Shown: piece after piece, positions 19,955 to 28,746 of the stretch
How the letters are laid out: every line of letters begins with the position of its first letter
How positions within the stretch are numbered: the first letter of the stretch is position 1
Origin: Thalassoglobus sp. JC818
GTDB lineage: Bacteria > Planctomycetota > Planctomycetia > Planctomycetales > Planctomycetaceae
Reading direction: 5' to 3'
DNA: 64,000 nucleotides
Assembly: GCF_040717535.1 (NCBI RefSeq)
Contig: NZ_JBFEFI010000014.1
Coordinates: 1 to 64,000, forward strand
Program-made: the position numbers and the translations under genes
Notes under the pieces: model-generated
The model's input: the letters and a program-made list of their open reading frames with translations, nothing else
Told to the model about the DNA's origin: nothing
The model's database searches: none

Positions 19955-21856
19955 GCTTCCGGTCAGGACTGACAAGTCAGCGAAGTAAGCGTAAACCGCT
20001 GCGACGAAGAGAATCAACGCGATCCCCACCGGCTTGGCGAGTGGCCAAGGGGTCAGGTCCACGTCTCCTGAATACTGTTGCTCCCACGGTGTCTCACGCG
20101 GCTTGAGAGCTCCAATCACAAGCATCAATGCGACCGAACCGGCAAAGACGAGGCCGAGGAAGTGGAACGTGTGAAGAGATTCGACGAACGCGTCGCCCTG
20201 AGGAGTGAAGTACCCAAGGCAAATGGCGATGAAGCTCGCGATGAGCGTCACTTTCGCAGCCAGTGCAGGAACCTTCTTCGACAACATTCCGACCAGCATC
20301 ACAGAGAAGATCGGGATGAAGTACAAACCGTTCATCTTCTGGAGGTAACCGAAAATGCTGTCCTGACCGAGTAGTAGCGGCGCCACCAGCATCGTCACTA
20401 CCGCGATGATTGTTCCGAAGATTTTTCCGGATCGAATGACCTCGGTCTCACTGGCATTCGGTCGAAGCATTCCCTGATAGACGCCCAAGCTGAAGAGGGT
20501 AGCAGTACTGTTCAGGGCGGAGTTGAACGAGCTGAGAATCGCTCCAATCACAGCTGCCGCGAAGAAGCCAACGAGGTAATCCGGCAGGACGTCCTGAACG
20601 AGTCTCCCATAGCTCTTGTCAGCATTTCGAGGCGGAATCACGCGAGCGAGTTGAGTTTCAGAGAGTTCGTCGAGATAGACATGTTCTCCATTTTCGTCTT
20701 CAACAATGACGACGCCGACCGGGAGGAGTTTTTCGATCGCCAACTCTTCGCCGACGGAATCATTCACCGTCCGTTCTGCGAACGCCAGGATCTCTTCGTC
20801 TGTTTCGACTTTCAGAAGCTCGCGAGCTTCGCTTCCATGAAGGATTCTCTTCCCAGACTTTGAATTGACGACGACTGCGGGAGCATCGGTCGTTTTGTCT
20901 TTCACAGCATAGGCGCCGTTGTCGGTCTCGACGCGTCCGTATTGATGGAAAGCGACCAGCCCTGGCAACACTAGGATCATCGGGGCGAGAACTTTCAAAG
21001 ACCCGGCAAGCAGAACACCTTTCTGTCCCTCTGCCAGATTCTTGGCACCGAACGTTCGCTGGATGATCTGCTGATTCGTAGTCCAGTAGAACAGGTTCAG
21101 CAGGAGAACACCGGTAAACAGGGTGAAGAACGGAACAGATTGATCGGGGGCTCCGATCGAATTGAACTTCTCAGGAGCTGCCTCTCGAAGTGTTTGCAGA
21201 CCAGCGATTGGTCCTTCGGGATTCACAGCTGTCAGGCCGAAGTAGGCAATCAACAGTCCACCGACAAGAAGGCCGAATCCGTTGAGCGTATCGGAAACAG
21301 CAACGGTTCGAAGTCCTCCCCAAATTGCGTAAATGGAGCCAATGGTCCCAATCAGCCAGACCGTCAAAGCGATTAGCGTGAACTCATCCTGAATGCCCGT
21401 CAGTGCTCCGAGCTGCAGCATTCCGGTAACTCCCCGAGCCCCGGTATAGAGAATAATGGGGAGCAGAATTCCTGCATAAGCAACAAGGAAAATGAGCGTC
21501 GTAATGTTACGAGTTACATGATCGAAGCGATTTTCGAGGAACTGTGGAACGGTCGCGATCCCGCTCTTCAAGTACCGTGGAAGGTAAAACAGGGCGAGAA
21601 TCACCAGAGAGACAGCTGCGACGACTTCCCAGGCCATCACACAGATTCCGTCGCGGTAAGCGTCGCCGTTCAATCCGACAAGCTGTTCGGTCGACAGATT
21701 GGTCAACAGGAGTGAGCCGGCAATGAATCCGCCGGTCAGGCTTCTTCCAGCCAGAAAGTATCCTGCGGAACTGTCGTGGTTGTCATGACGGGTCAAACGC
21801 CAGGTGATGAAACCCACCAGCGCAGTGAAAAATACAAACGACAACAATGTCAGCAT
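19952..21856 (-). CDS. Sodium:solute symporter, SLC5/SSS family
   Basis: This 634-residue protein has about 14 membrane helices and the SSS-family pattern: an N-terminal helix, then ESLLLTNLSTEQLVGLNG-like sequence near residues 52-68, and a sugar-symporter-like QQIIQRTFGAKN segment near 260. Family members couple Na+ influx to uptake of sugars, myo-inositol or related solutes. A hydrophilic insert of about 120 residues (around 305-425, containing GSEARELLKVETDEE) splits the helices and is unusual for the core family. The substrate cannot be named from sequence. The stop codon is embedded in the palindrome of dispersed repeat copy 1. Confidence 0.88.
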   Translation of the reverse strand: MLTLLSFVFFTALVGFITWRLTRHDNHDSSAGYFLAGRSLTGGFIAGSLLLTNLSTEQLVGLNGDAYRDGICVMAWEVVAAVSLVILALFYLPRYLKSGIATVPQFLENRFDHVTRNITTLIFLVAYAGILLPIILYTGARGVTGMLQLGALTGIQDEFTLIALTVWLIGTIGSIYAIWGGLRTVAVSDTLNGFGLLVGGLLIAYFGLTAVNPEGPIAGLQTLREAAPEKFNSIGAPDQSVPFFTLFTGVLLLNLFYWTTNQQIIQRTFGAKNLAEGQKGVLLAGSLKVLAPMILVLPGLVAFHQYGRVETDNGAYAVKDKTTDAPAVVVNSKSGKRILHGSEARELLKVETDEEILAFAERTVNDSVGEELAIEKLLPVGVVIVEDENGEHVYLDELSETQLARVIPPRNADKSYGRLVQDVLPDYLVGFFAAAVIGAILSSFNSALNSTATLFSLGVYQGMLRPNASETEVIRSGKIFGTIIAVVTMLVAPLLLGQDSIFGYLQKMNGLYFIPIFSVMLVGMLSKKVPALAAKVTLIASFIAICLGYFTPQGDAFVESLHTFHFLGLVFAGSVALMLVIGALKPRETPWEQQYSGDVDLTPWPLAKPVGIALILFVAAVYAYFADLSVLTGS

Positions 21857-22081
21857 GCCGACCCTTTCATCAGGCTTGACCGATTCGTGAATGAACTGCC
21901 CGTTTTAGTGGACGCATCACGTTTCGCCACTCAAAAACCGAAGAAGTGACGGAATATCTCAGTCAAACTGCTAAGGAACAACAACTGACATTGACTTTCA
22001 GCGCGGTGAATCACGCGGCTGGCGAGCTTGTGACAGTAACGAAGTACCTCGAAACGCGAGCTTACTACGATACGAAAATGG

Positions 22082-23809
22082 TCACTCGAACCCGTATTTG
22101 AGGTTCTCCATCTTCTTTCTCAGCCGTGCTTCGAACGCATCTCCACGATCTTCGAATGGCCGGTTCTTGAGATACCACTCGCCCCACGTCAGCACCAGAT
22201 TTTTGTGCCACTGTGCGATCGCAGCCGCTTTCTGATCATCCGATGCAGAAGGAGAAAGCCCATCGAGTGGATCTTCCGGGAACCCAAATCCGGTGGGACG
22301 CCGGGAAATCCAACAGAGAGCATTTCGAGCCTCAATCATGACTCCTAAATCAGAGTCGCTCAAACGATCAATGAGGTATTGAGTTAGGTTCATATTCCCG
22401 GTCCGACCGAGTGCCCAGACCACCGTTTGTCGGATTTGTGGATCGGGATGATCGACCAGTTTGACAAGTTGATCAACTTGTCCGATCAAATCCTCACGAT
22501 TCCCGATCTGAACCTGTTCAATGATCTGCTCCTGAACATCAAGCATGTCCAGATTGCCAGTGTTCGACAGTGAGGCGAGTAAAACGTCAAGAGGTTCTGT
22601 CGGCTTTTCTTTCTGCTGAATCGTTCGTCCATTGAAGTCGACAGAACTCAAATCGTCAGGAAGTCCTCGACCGCCGGCCAGCAGGCCGTCTCCAAACCCA
22701 GGCTCACTGACGCGTTTGAGGAGTTTGCCTGTGGAGCGTGTCAAAAAGAGGATTGCGAACGCAGTGTCGAGACCTTCGTCGAAGAAGCTCGACTCATTCC
22801 ATGACCCGTCATCGAGTTGTTTGCCGATCAGATAATCCGCACACTCATCGAACCAGGCATGACTACCCACATTCTCAACGTCAGCCAGAGCAGCCATACG
22901 TTCGAGCGTGTAGTAGTAATACGTTGCGTGTGGACTCTCTTTGTTCTCGACACGAAAACGCGTTCCGAGCCAACCGAAGGCGTTTTTGACCGTTTCGACT
23001 GAAGCACTTGAGATGCGAACAGACTCGCTCCGCGTTTCTTCGTTATCGAGATCGACCTGTTGCAGAATGCCGAATTTGGGACCAGTTGGCTCAGTGTCTT
23101 CTTCACGTTTTTTCGGCCGACGATCCTTCAGCGGGAGAAATTCCGGATCGATGTGCAGCATGGCAATGTGAATGTTCGCCACGGCAGCTGCGGTCATGTT
23201 GAGTGTGGACGCATCTTTGAAGTGACCGGTTGTTGTGCCCGGGCAGTATGCGAATCCGCTGTCTTTGTTTTTGAATCTCACATGCCAGGCAAGGACTTTT
23301 TCCCAGACCTTGTCGTCGATCTCAATCTCAGCCCGTTCCGCTGCCCACAGGGCGAGGCAAGCATACTGAATGACGCTGGTGTCCCCGTTGTATTTGGCAT
23401 CACTTCGTCCCGTTGGATAGTCCCATCCCCCATTTTCCTTCTGCTGACCGACAATATAGTCAGCGATCATCTTCAACTGCGGCTTGTACTTTTCCGTCGA
23501 AATGTCCGCGAGAAGAGTTGCTTCGACACCTGCTTCGTAGATGTGTTCGCTGGCCGGGCGGTACTTCCCGTCTTTGAATCGCTCAAGAATTTCGTTAACC
23601 GTCCCTCCCACGATTCCGGAATCGGGAGAAGCTCCAGCTTTGTAAAGGGCGAGAGCGGTGACAGTTCGCTTTCCGCCGGATGTTTTATCGAAGACTCCCT
23701 GAAGGTATCCCGAACCTTGAGCAATCGCTTTCTTCACAGCAGCCGGATCGGCAGCGAGAAGATTCGACGAAAACAGGCCGATGACGATGAGCGACACGAT
23801 CAATTTCAT
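22082..23809 (-). CDS. Secreted prenyltransferase/squalene-oxidase-repeat protein with HEAT-like tail
   Basis: This 575-residue protein has a clear signal peptide (residues 1-19, ending LLAADP). The body consists of alpha/alpha-toroid repeats like those of terpene cyclases and prenyltransferases, with motifs such as QQKENGGWDYP, YACLALWAAERA and QLDDGSWNESSFFDEGLDTAFAI. Near residues 455-510 there is a HEAT-like segment (HPDPQIRQTVVWALGRTG). Catalytic DxDD-type residues of squalene cyclases are not evident. This is therefore more likely a non-enzymatic toroid or binding protein, of a kind common in planctomycetes. Export to the periplasm is inferred from the signal peptide. Confidence 0.85.
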   Translation of the reverse strand: MKLIVSLIVIGLFSSNLLAADPAAVKKAIAQGSGYLQGVFDKTSGGKRTVTALALYKAGASPDSGIVGGTVNEILERFKDGKYRPASEHIYEAGVEATLLADISTEKYKPQLKMIADYIVGQQKENGGWDYPTGRSDAKYNGDTSVIQYACLALWAAERAEIEIDDKVWEKVLAWHVRFKNKDSGFAYCPGTTTGHFKDASTLNMTAAAVANIHIAMLHIDPEFLPLKDRRPKKREEDTEPTGPKFGILQQVDLDNEETRSESVRISSASVETVKNAFGWLGTRFRVENKESPHATYYYYTLERMAALADVENVGSHAWFDECADYLIGKQLDDGSWNESSFFDEGLDTAFAILFLTRSTGKLLKRVSEPGFGDGLLAGGRGLPDDLSSVDFNGRTIQQKEKPTEPLDVLLASLSNTGNLDMLDVQEQIIEQVQIGNREDLIGQVDQLVKLVDHPDPQIRQTVVWALGRTGNMNLTQYLIDRLSDSDLGVMIEARNALCWISRRPTGFGFPEDPLDGLSPSASDDQKAAAIAQWHKNLVLTWGEWYLKNRPFEDRGDAFEARLRKKMENLKYGFE

Positions 23810-23973
23810 GAGGCAAATGTCTGCAATACTGGGAAGTGAAATGAGTTAGAAGAGAGTCCCAATTATAGCAGACGAGAAATCTGCATGTCATGAGTCTTCG
23901 CAAGGAAATCCATTCTGACTGATCGACTTCTTCGGATTTGTTGTCTTTTTCGGTCACGAATCTCGATTCCGGA

Positions 23974-25032
23974 TCAGCGTGACTTCGCATCATCCAGTAG
24001 TTTGCGGAAGATTCCAATCAGTTTTGGGAGTGCGGACTGCACAGAAAAATTCAATTCAACGCGTTTTCTGGCAGCCTCTCCAATACGAGCCCGCAGTTGG
24101 ACATCCGTCAGCAATTTCAACAATGTATCCGCCCATTCCGGTTCGGTTGTGGCGAGAAACCCGTTTTCACCGTGTTGTATGATTTCCTGATTCACGCCCA
24201 CCGGTGAGGCGATCGAAGCACGTCCGGCAGCCATGTACTGCAGCAGCTTGAAGCCACATTTGTAGCGAGCCCACTCCTCATCCGGCAGGGGCATGATTCC
24301 AATCGAGAAACCAGCAATTTCCCGAGTTGCCGTGTCCGAATCCCAAGGGCGAAACTCACTGAAGGGAGCAGACTTCTTGAGTTCGGCGACGGAGCTTTCT
24401 TTTCCAGTGACGATGCGAAGACGGAACGGGATGCGTTCGTGGGCACGGCACAGAGCTGGAAGAATCTGCTGAAGGTAAGCGACATTCGAGTCTGTTCCGA
24501 TCCACCCCACAATTGGAATGTCATCGGTTGGAGCTGCGGCGTCGAGCGGGTAAAGTTCCGTGTCGACGACTGTCGGGAACAATTGAACGGCCGACGAATA
24601 CTGCTGTGCGTACTCGACGAGGTTGGGATTGCCTGCGAGGACAACATCACTTTCACGGCACAGCCAGGCAAACTTCTCGGGATACCTGAGGAAAATAGCA
24701 TCGTCGACGTCCAGCACCATCTGCTTCGCGATGTGACGAAACTGCTGCTCGAGATCGAACGTTGGATTGTCGAAGAGTTCACGCTCGATGACCACGATAT
24801 CGGGTCGAAAGAGTTTCGCACGCTGTAAGTGTGACCAAATGCTCAGCCGTTTCATTTTCTGGCTGAGTCGCCATCCGAGCAGGTCGCTGGAGTCATATTT
24901 CCCAGGATATCCTGACGCCACAACACATCGAAAGCCAGCTTTTCTCAGGCCGGGGATGAACGGGAGAATTCGATATTCCGTCGAGGGAACGTTCCGTCCA
25001 GAAACGAGAAAAAGAAGTCGCGGTTGACGCAC
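23974..25032 (-). CDS. Glycosyltransferase, GT4/GT1-like
   Basis: This 352-residue protein has the GT-B layout. A divergent N-terminal domain has LLFLVSGRNVPSTEYR at the start and DIVVIERELF near residue 80. A C-terminal Rossmann domain has IVGWIGTDSNVAYL and the donor-site segment GFKLLQYMAAGRASIASPVG followed by NGFLA. The usual EX7E motif of GT4 enzymes is replaced by a K-x-L-Q-Y-M-A-A-G version seen in some family members. It probably transfers a sugar in cell-surface glycan synthesis. The substrate is unknown. It is divergent from murJ across the tandem repeat region. Confidence 0.82.
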   Translation of the reverse strand: MRQPRLLFLVSGRNVPSTEYRILPFIPGLRKAGFRCVVASGYPGKYDSSDLLGWRLSQKMKRLSIWSHLQRAKLFRPDIVVIERELFDNPTFDLEQQFRHIAKQMVLDVDDAIFLRYPEKFAWLCRESDVVLAGNPNLVEYAQQYSSAVQLFPTVVDTELYPLDAAAPTDDIPIVGWIGTDSNVAYLQQILPALCRAHERIPFRLRIVTGKESSVAELKKSAPFSEFRPWDSDTATREIAGFSIGIMPLPDEEWARYKCGFKLLQYMAAGRASIASPVGVNQEIIQHGENGFLATTEPEWADTLLKLLTDVQLRARIGEAARKRVELNFSVQSALPKLIGIFRKLLDDAKSR

Positions 25033-25328
25033 TGGGAAATCTCTTCGGTGACTCTCGACGGGAAAGAGGGAACAACGACTCTCAGTAAACTGAGAACTCC
25101 GAGACTGTAAGAAACAACAGTTCGAATTGGCACCAACTCAAGTGCTCTTTCATGGGCGGAAGTGTTCAAACTCGCTGCGAGAATTCCCAGAATTCGAGAC
25201 GACTGCGATAGACTTTCGTGGAGTTTTCAGTCAAAACCAGCGTCGTTCGTTGAAATTCGGTCGACCGTTTCTCTACCGGAAAGTTGACGGCACTTCGTGA
25301 GCAGTCTCTTTCCCGAACCACTCATCCT
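25033..25328. other. Divergent region upstream of the 12-bp tandem array
   Basis: No gene is supported here. It lies between the glycosyltransferase start (- strand) and the tandem array ahead of murJ. The promoters for both directions are expected within this stretch. Confidence 0.4.
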
Positions 25329-25460
25329 TGACCGTTGCACTGACCGTTGCACTGACCGTTGCACTGACCGTTGCACTGACCGTTGCACTGACCGTTGCAC
25401 TGACCGTTGCACTGACCGTTGCACTGACCGTTGCACTGACCGTTGCACTGACCGTTGCAC
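25329..25460. repeat. Perfect 12-bp tandem repeat, 11 copies
   Basis: The unit TGACCGTTGCAC is repeated exactly eleven times without a single mismatch, followed by a partial twelfth copy (TGACC). The array ends 33 bases before the murJ start. In the murJ frame a TGA stop lies 15 bases upstream of the ATG, so the array is not an extension of that protein. Perfect identity implies recent expansion or active slippage. The 12-base period is close to one helical turn, so arrayed protein binding on nearly one DNA face is possible. Confidence 0.97.
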
Positions 25461-25493
25461 TGACCATTCGAGGACTGAATCGAAAGTTCTTCC

Positions 25494-27074
25494 ATGTCTG
25501 AATCCAACCGGAATTCCATCGATTCGATCGAAGATTCTGGTTCAGAAAATCGCAGCCATCCCCGATTCTCCTCGACGTTCCTGATCATCTTTCTCGGGAC
25601 GATCGTTCAGATCCTGTTGCAATTTGTGTTGCAGATTTTGTTGGCGAAATTCTTCGGGACAAGGATTGAGTTCGAGGCCTACACTGTCGCTTTGACGATT
25701 CCGATCGCTGTCAGTGCAGTCATTGCTGGCACGATCAGTGCTCCTCTCATGACCTTCATGAATCGAATCAGCGATCCGAAAGACCGTCGGGACTTCGCCG
25801 GGACAGTATTGGTTGTAATTGGAATTGTGTGTCTCGGCCTCGCCCTGATCGGGGTGGCTGTTCGATCCCCACTGATGCAGTGGTATTTGCAAGGAGACCA
25901 ATCGGAGCTGAAAGAGCTTTCCGCGAGGCTCTTTGCAATTCTCGTCTGGCTGATTCCTGCAAACACTGCGATCGGGCTCTTCCAGGCTGTGCTTCAGCAA
26001 TCGCTTGAGTTTCGAATTCCTGCCATCGCTGGAGGATTGGGGCCGCTGGTGACCGTTCTCGTGGTGGCGATCTTCGCTCCGAATTCCGGAATCGAAGCTG
26101 TCGCTTATGGCACTTTGGCGGGGGCAGTCTGCAACTTGTTGATTCAACTGCGAACTTTGTCGCATCGCGTTCACTGGATCATCGCAAAGAACCAGATGGC
26201 TCTGTTCACTTCACTGATCTGGGCAGGCGTTCCAATCCTGATTGGAACGCTCGTGCTGAAGGCGGATTCGGTTGTTGATCCCGCATTGGCAGCAGCGATG
26301 GAACCGGGATCAATCGGTCATCTGCGGTATGCGACGCAGTTAATGACGATCTTTGTCGTGCTTGGATCGGGAACTCTTTCAACCCTCGTTTTTCCAAAGC
26401 TCGCCATCAGTGCTGCGTCAGATCGTCCGTTGTTTCTCCGAGATGCTGCGATGGCGCTGCGTACGCTCGTACAACTGCTGGTGCCAAGCCTCGTGGTCAT
26501 TTTTCTGTTTGCCCCTTCTCTGATCGCTGATCTTTACGAGCGAGGAGAATTTCAGCCGTCCGATACATTGGAAGTGACTTCGCTGATGAAGGTACTCAGC
26601 GGGTTCCTAATTGGTGCAGGTCTGTGCGAGATTGCCGGAAAAGTTCTCGTCAGCGATCACGATACCTGGACGCCCAACATCGTCGGGAGCATCGGCGTCG
26701 GTTTGGGGATTACCGCGAAACTGACGACTGACATCGCTCAAGATGTCGCTTCACTGGCGATGATTACGTCAGTCGTTTTCCTGAGTTGCGGGCTGATCCT
26801 GTGGGCGATTCTGGCTTTCCGATACGGAATGCAAATCGTACGCGGGGCTGCTTCAGGGGCTCTCGTTGCTGCTGTGGCAGCGATTGCTGCCAGTGTGATC
26901 GGTGGGGCACTCAACGCAATCGAATTCCCGTTTTCATCTGTCGTCGGTTTGTTCGCGGGAGCGGCTGCTTACTTCGCCGTCCTACTGGCCATCGATCCGC
27001 ACTTGCGACGACTGGTGATGGAGCCGCGCTCCACCAGTCGACAGAGTGAAACGACCGACCGTCACGAATCATGA
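25494..27074 (+). CDS. murJ: Lipid II flippase-like integral membrane protein MurJ (MVF family)
   Basis: This 526-residue protein has about 14 membrane helices and belongs by pattern to the MviN/MurJ branch of the MOP superfamily. Supporting features are the N-terminal stretch FFGTRIEFEAYTVALTIP, the QQSLEFRIPA segment, the loop LYERGEFQPSDT (a typical MurJ R-G-x-F motif) and paired amphipathic segments. MurJ flips lipid II across the inner membrane for peptidoglycan synthesis. Some family members serve polysaccharide export instead. The proximity of ftsI and rsmH (3-7 kb downstream) fits a wall role. The ribosome site is weak. The 12-bp tandem array lies just upstream and may affect expression. 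Confidence 0.8.
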   Translation: MSESNRNSIDSIEDSGSENRSHPRFSSTFLIIFLGTIVQILLQFVLQILLAKFFGTRIEFEAYTVALTIPIAVSAVIAGTISAPLMTFMNRISDPKDRRDFAGTVLVVIGIVCLGLALIGVAVRSPLMQWYLQGDQSELKELSARLFAILVWLIPANTAIGLFQAVLQQSLEFRIPAIAGGLGPLVTVLVVAIFAPNSGIEAVAYGTLAGAVCNLLIQLRTLSHRVHWIIAKNQMALFTSLIWAGVPILIGTLVLKADSVVDPALAAAMEPGSIGHLRYATQLMTIFVVLGSGTLSTLVFPKLAISAASDRPLFLRDAAMALRTLVQLLVPSLVVIFLFAPSLIADLYERGEFQPSDTLEVTSLMKVLSGFLIGAGLCEIAGKVLVSDHDTWTPNIVGSIGVGLGITAKLTTDIAQDVASLAMITSVVFLSCGLILWAILAFRYGMQIVRGAASGALVAAVAAIAASVIGGALNAIEFPFSSVVGLFAGAAAYFAVLLAIDPHLRRLVMEPRSTSRQSETTDRHES

Positions 27075-27494
27075 TCAGTCGTTGGAAAGAGCTTCGTTGA
27101 GCGGAGCTAGAATTGGTTTTCTTGCAGGCGGATGGTAAATCAACTGCTGCTCGAGGAATCGACTCTCAGCTTCCGCGTTCAGGTCATGGCTGACCCGCTT
27201 GACCGGCGGAGGCAATGGGGCATCGAACTCAGCTTCAGGAGAGTACTCATTCGCTTCCTGGAGTTTTTCCGGCGAAGGAGTTCCTTCTTCTTCCTGAATC
27301 ACTTCCTGAGGTTCGCTGATGGAAGGAGATTGAATCGGTTGGTGTGTTCCTCCGGAAACGCAGGGAGCACAAGACTCGTGGGCACATGCCTGCAGGCACG
27401 GAGTATCACATTGAGTCCGAAAACAGTGCAAGTTTCCGCAGCCCGCCCCAATGAGTGCGCCCGCTCCGACCACGAGCAGTCCGACACGTTTCAT
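27075..27494 (-). CDS. Cysteine-rich putative lipoprotein
   Basis: This 139-residue protein has a short signal sequence ending IGAGC, an imperfect lipobox because Gly replaces the usual Leu at -3. A cysteine-rich segment follows (nine Cys between residues about 19 and 45), then an acidic, Pro/Glu-rich region and the tail KPILAPLNEAL. No known domain is recognised. Its stop codon abuts the murJ stop on the other strand (TGA then TCA), so the two genes converge with no spacer. An extracytoplasmic location is inferred. Confidence 0.6.
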   Translation of the reverse strand: MKRVGLLVVGAGALIGAGCGNLHCFRTQCDTPCLQACAHESCAPCVSGGTHQPIQSPSISEPQEVIQEEEGTPSPEKLQEANEYSPEAEFDAPLPPPVKRVSHDLNAEAESRFLEQQLIYHPPARKPILAPLNEALSND

Positions 27495-27837
27495 AATTCT
27501 CTCCGTAGATTGATGCCTGTGTTCCGTGGCATATGAGTTAGTGGATCAATCGGATTTGTTCGCGAAACTCCCAATGTGAAAGTTGGTCGGATTTCAATCT
27601 TTCATCGGGTCAACGCAGGTCATTCAGGCAATTCCAAGGTTGCCAGTTATGTCGCTCAGGAGAAAATTGACAGTCAGGGAAGCTCCCGTTTTGCGAGTGA
27701 TAATTGGTCTTTCCGAAAATCGGCGATTCCGGTAAAAAAGACTCAAGAAACTCCCTTCCCCAACCGCTCCGCCGGTCTCGCAGCATCCGCTGCTTCCCCA
27801 ATTCCACTTCCAACTTTTCACACCCCAGGTCTCACAA

Positions 27838-28746
27838 ATGCCGCGTCGCTCGCCATCCCGGCGAACCGTGCACATCCCGGTGATGTTGCGGGAAGTCCTT
27901 GCGCAACTTGAGTTGCGAGACGGGCTTGTCGTCGTCGACGGCACTGTCGGCGCAGGCGGGCACAGCCAGAAAATCCTTCCCATAATCGGCGATTCGGGAC
28001 GACTCATCGGAATCGACCGCGATCGCGAAATGTTAGACCGGGCTGCGCAAGTCGTCTCCGGACCTCAAGTTGTGCTCGAGCAGGCGAGCTATCTTCAGTT
28101 GTCGGAGGTGCTTGAAAAGTGTGGCCTCAACGACGTCGACAGAATTCTGCTCGACCTCGGACTTTCATCAGATCAACTTGCCAGCCCTGATCGAGGATTC
28201 GGTTTCGACACATCCGGAACTCTGGACATGCGATTCGACGTCCGCACCGGACAGTCCGTCGCAGAGCTGCTCGCTTCCGCCTCGGAAAGTCAGATCGCAG
28301 AGGTCATTCAGGAATTCGGAGAAGATCGGCAAGCCGGAAATATCGCGAAACAGATTGTCGCGCAGCGAAAGAGTGGTCAGCCCGTTGAAACTGTCGATCA
28401 GTTGATCGACGCTGTTCTCGCAGCTACGGGCGGAAACTTAGGAGATCGCAGGTCCCCAAGCGTTGTGCGGGTCTTTCAGGCAATGCGAATTGCCGTCAAT
28501 GAAGAATTGAAACAACTCGACCGCTTTCTGGACACCGTCCTTCCACACGTCCTTCGGCCGGGTGGGCGGATTGTCATTATTACCTTTCACTCGCTCGAAG
28601 ATCGACGAGTGAAGCAGGCGTTTCGAGAGTCAGAAGTCTTGAAGTTAATCACACCCAAGCCGTTGGCTCCCACGCCATCGGAAGTCCGCATGAATCCGCG
28701 CGCCCGTTCCGCAAAGCTGCGCGTCGCTGAAAGGATTGAGCGATGA
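27838..28746 (+). CDS. rsmH: 16S rRNA (cytosine-1402-N4)-methyltransferase RsmH (MraW)
   Basis: This 302-residue protein matches RsmH along its whole length: HIPVMLREVL at the start, the SAM-binding loop DGTVGAGGHS, DLGLSSDQL, RGFGFDTSGTLDMRFD and the C-terminal ITFHSLEDRRVK followed by NPRARSAKLRVAER. The enzyme uses S-adenosylmethionine to methylate C1402 of 16S rRNA in the decoding centre. It traditionally opens the division/cell-wall (dcw) cluster, and here it precedes the LysM gene, an ftsL-like gene and ftsI. Its stop overlaps the next start (ATGA), indicating translational coupling. No mraZ precedes it. Confidence 0.95.
   Translation: MPRRSPSRRTVHIPVMLREVLAQLELRDGLVVVDGTVGAGGHSQKILPIIGDSGRLIGIDRDREMLDRAAQVVSGPQVVLEQASYLQLSEVLEKCGLNDVDRILLDLGLSSDQLASPDRGFGFDTSGTLDMRFDVRTGQSVAELLASASESQIAEVIQEFGEDRQAGNIAKQIVAQRKSGQPVETVDQLIDAVLAATGGNLGDRRSPSVVRVFQAMRIAVNEELKQLDRFLDTVLPHVLRPGGRIVIITFHSLEDRRVKQAFRESEVLKLITPKPLAPTPSEVRMNPRARSAKLRVAERIER

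Noticed and set aside
25329-25460. CRISPR-like array
   Set aside because: The 12-bp units are contiguous with no spacers, and no cas genes are nearby.
25227-25584. Long open frames on both strands through the 12-bp array
   Set aside because: A 12-base unit without stops leaves all frames open automatically; the repeated four-residue peptides (for example SATV, VQRS) have no ribosome site or conserved domain.
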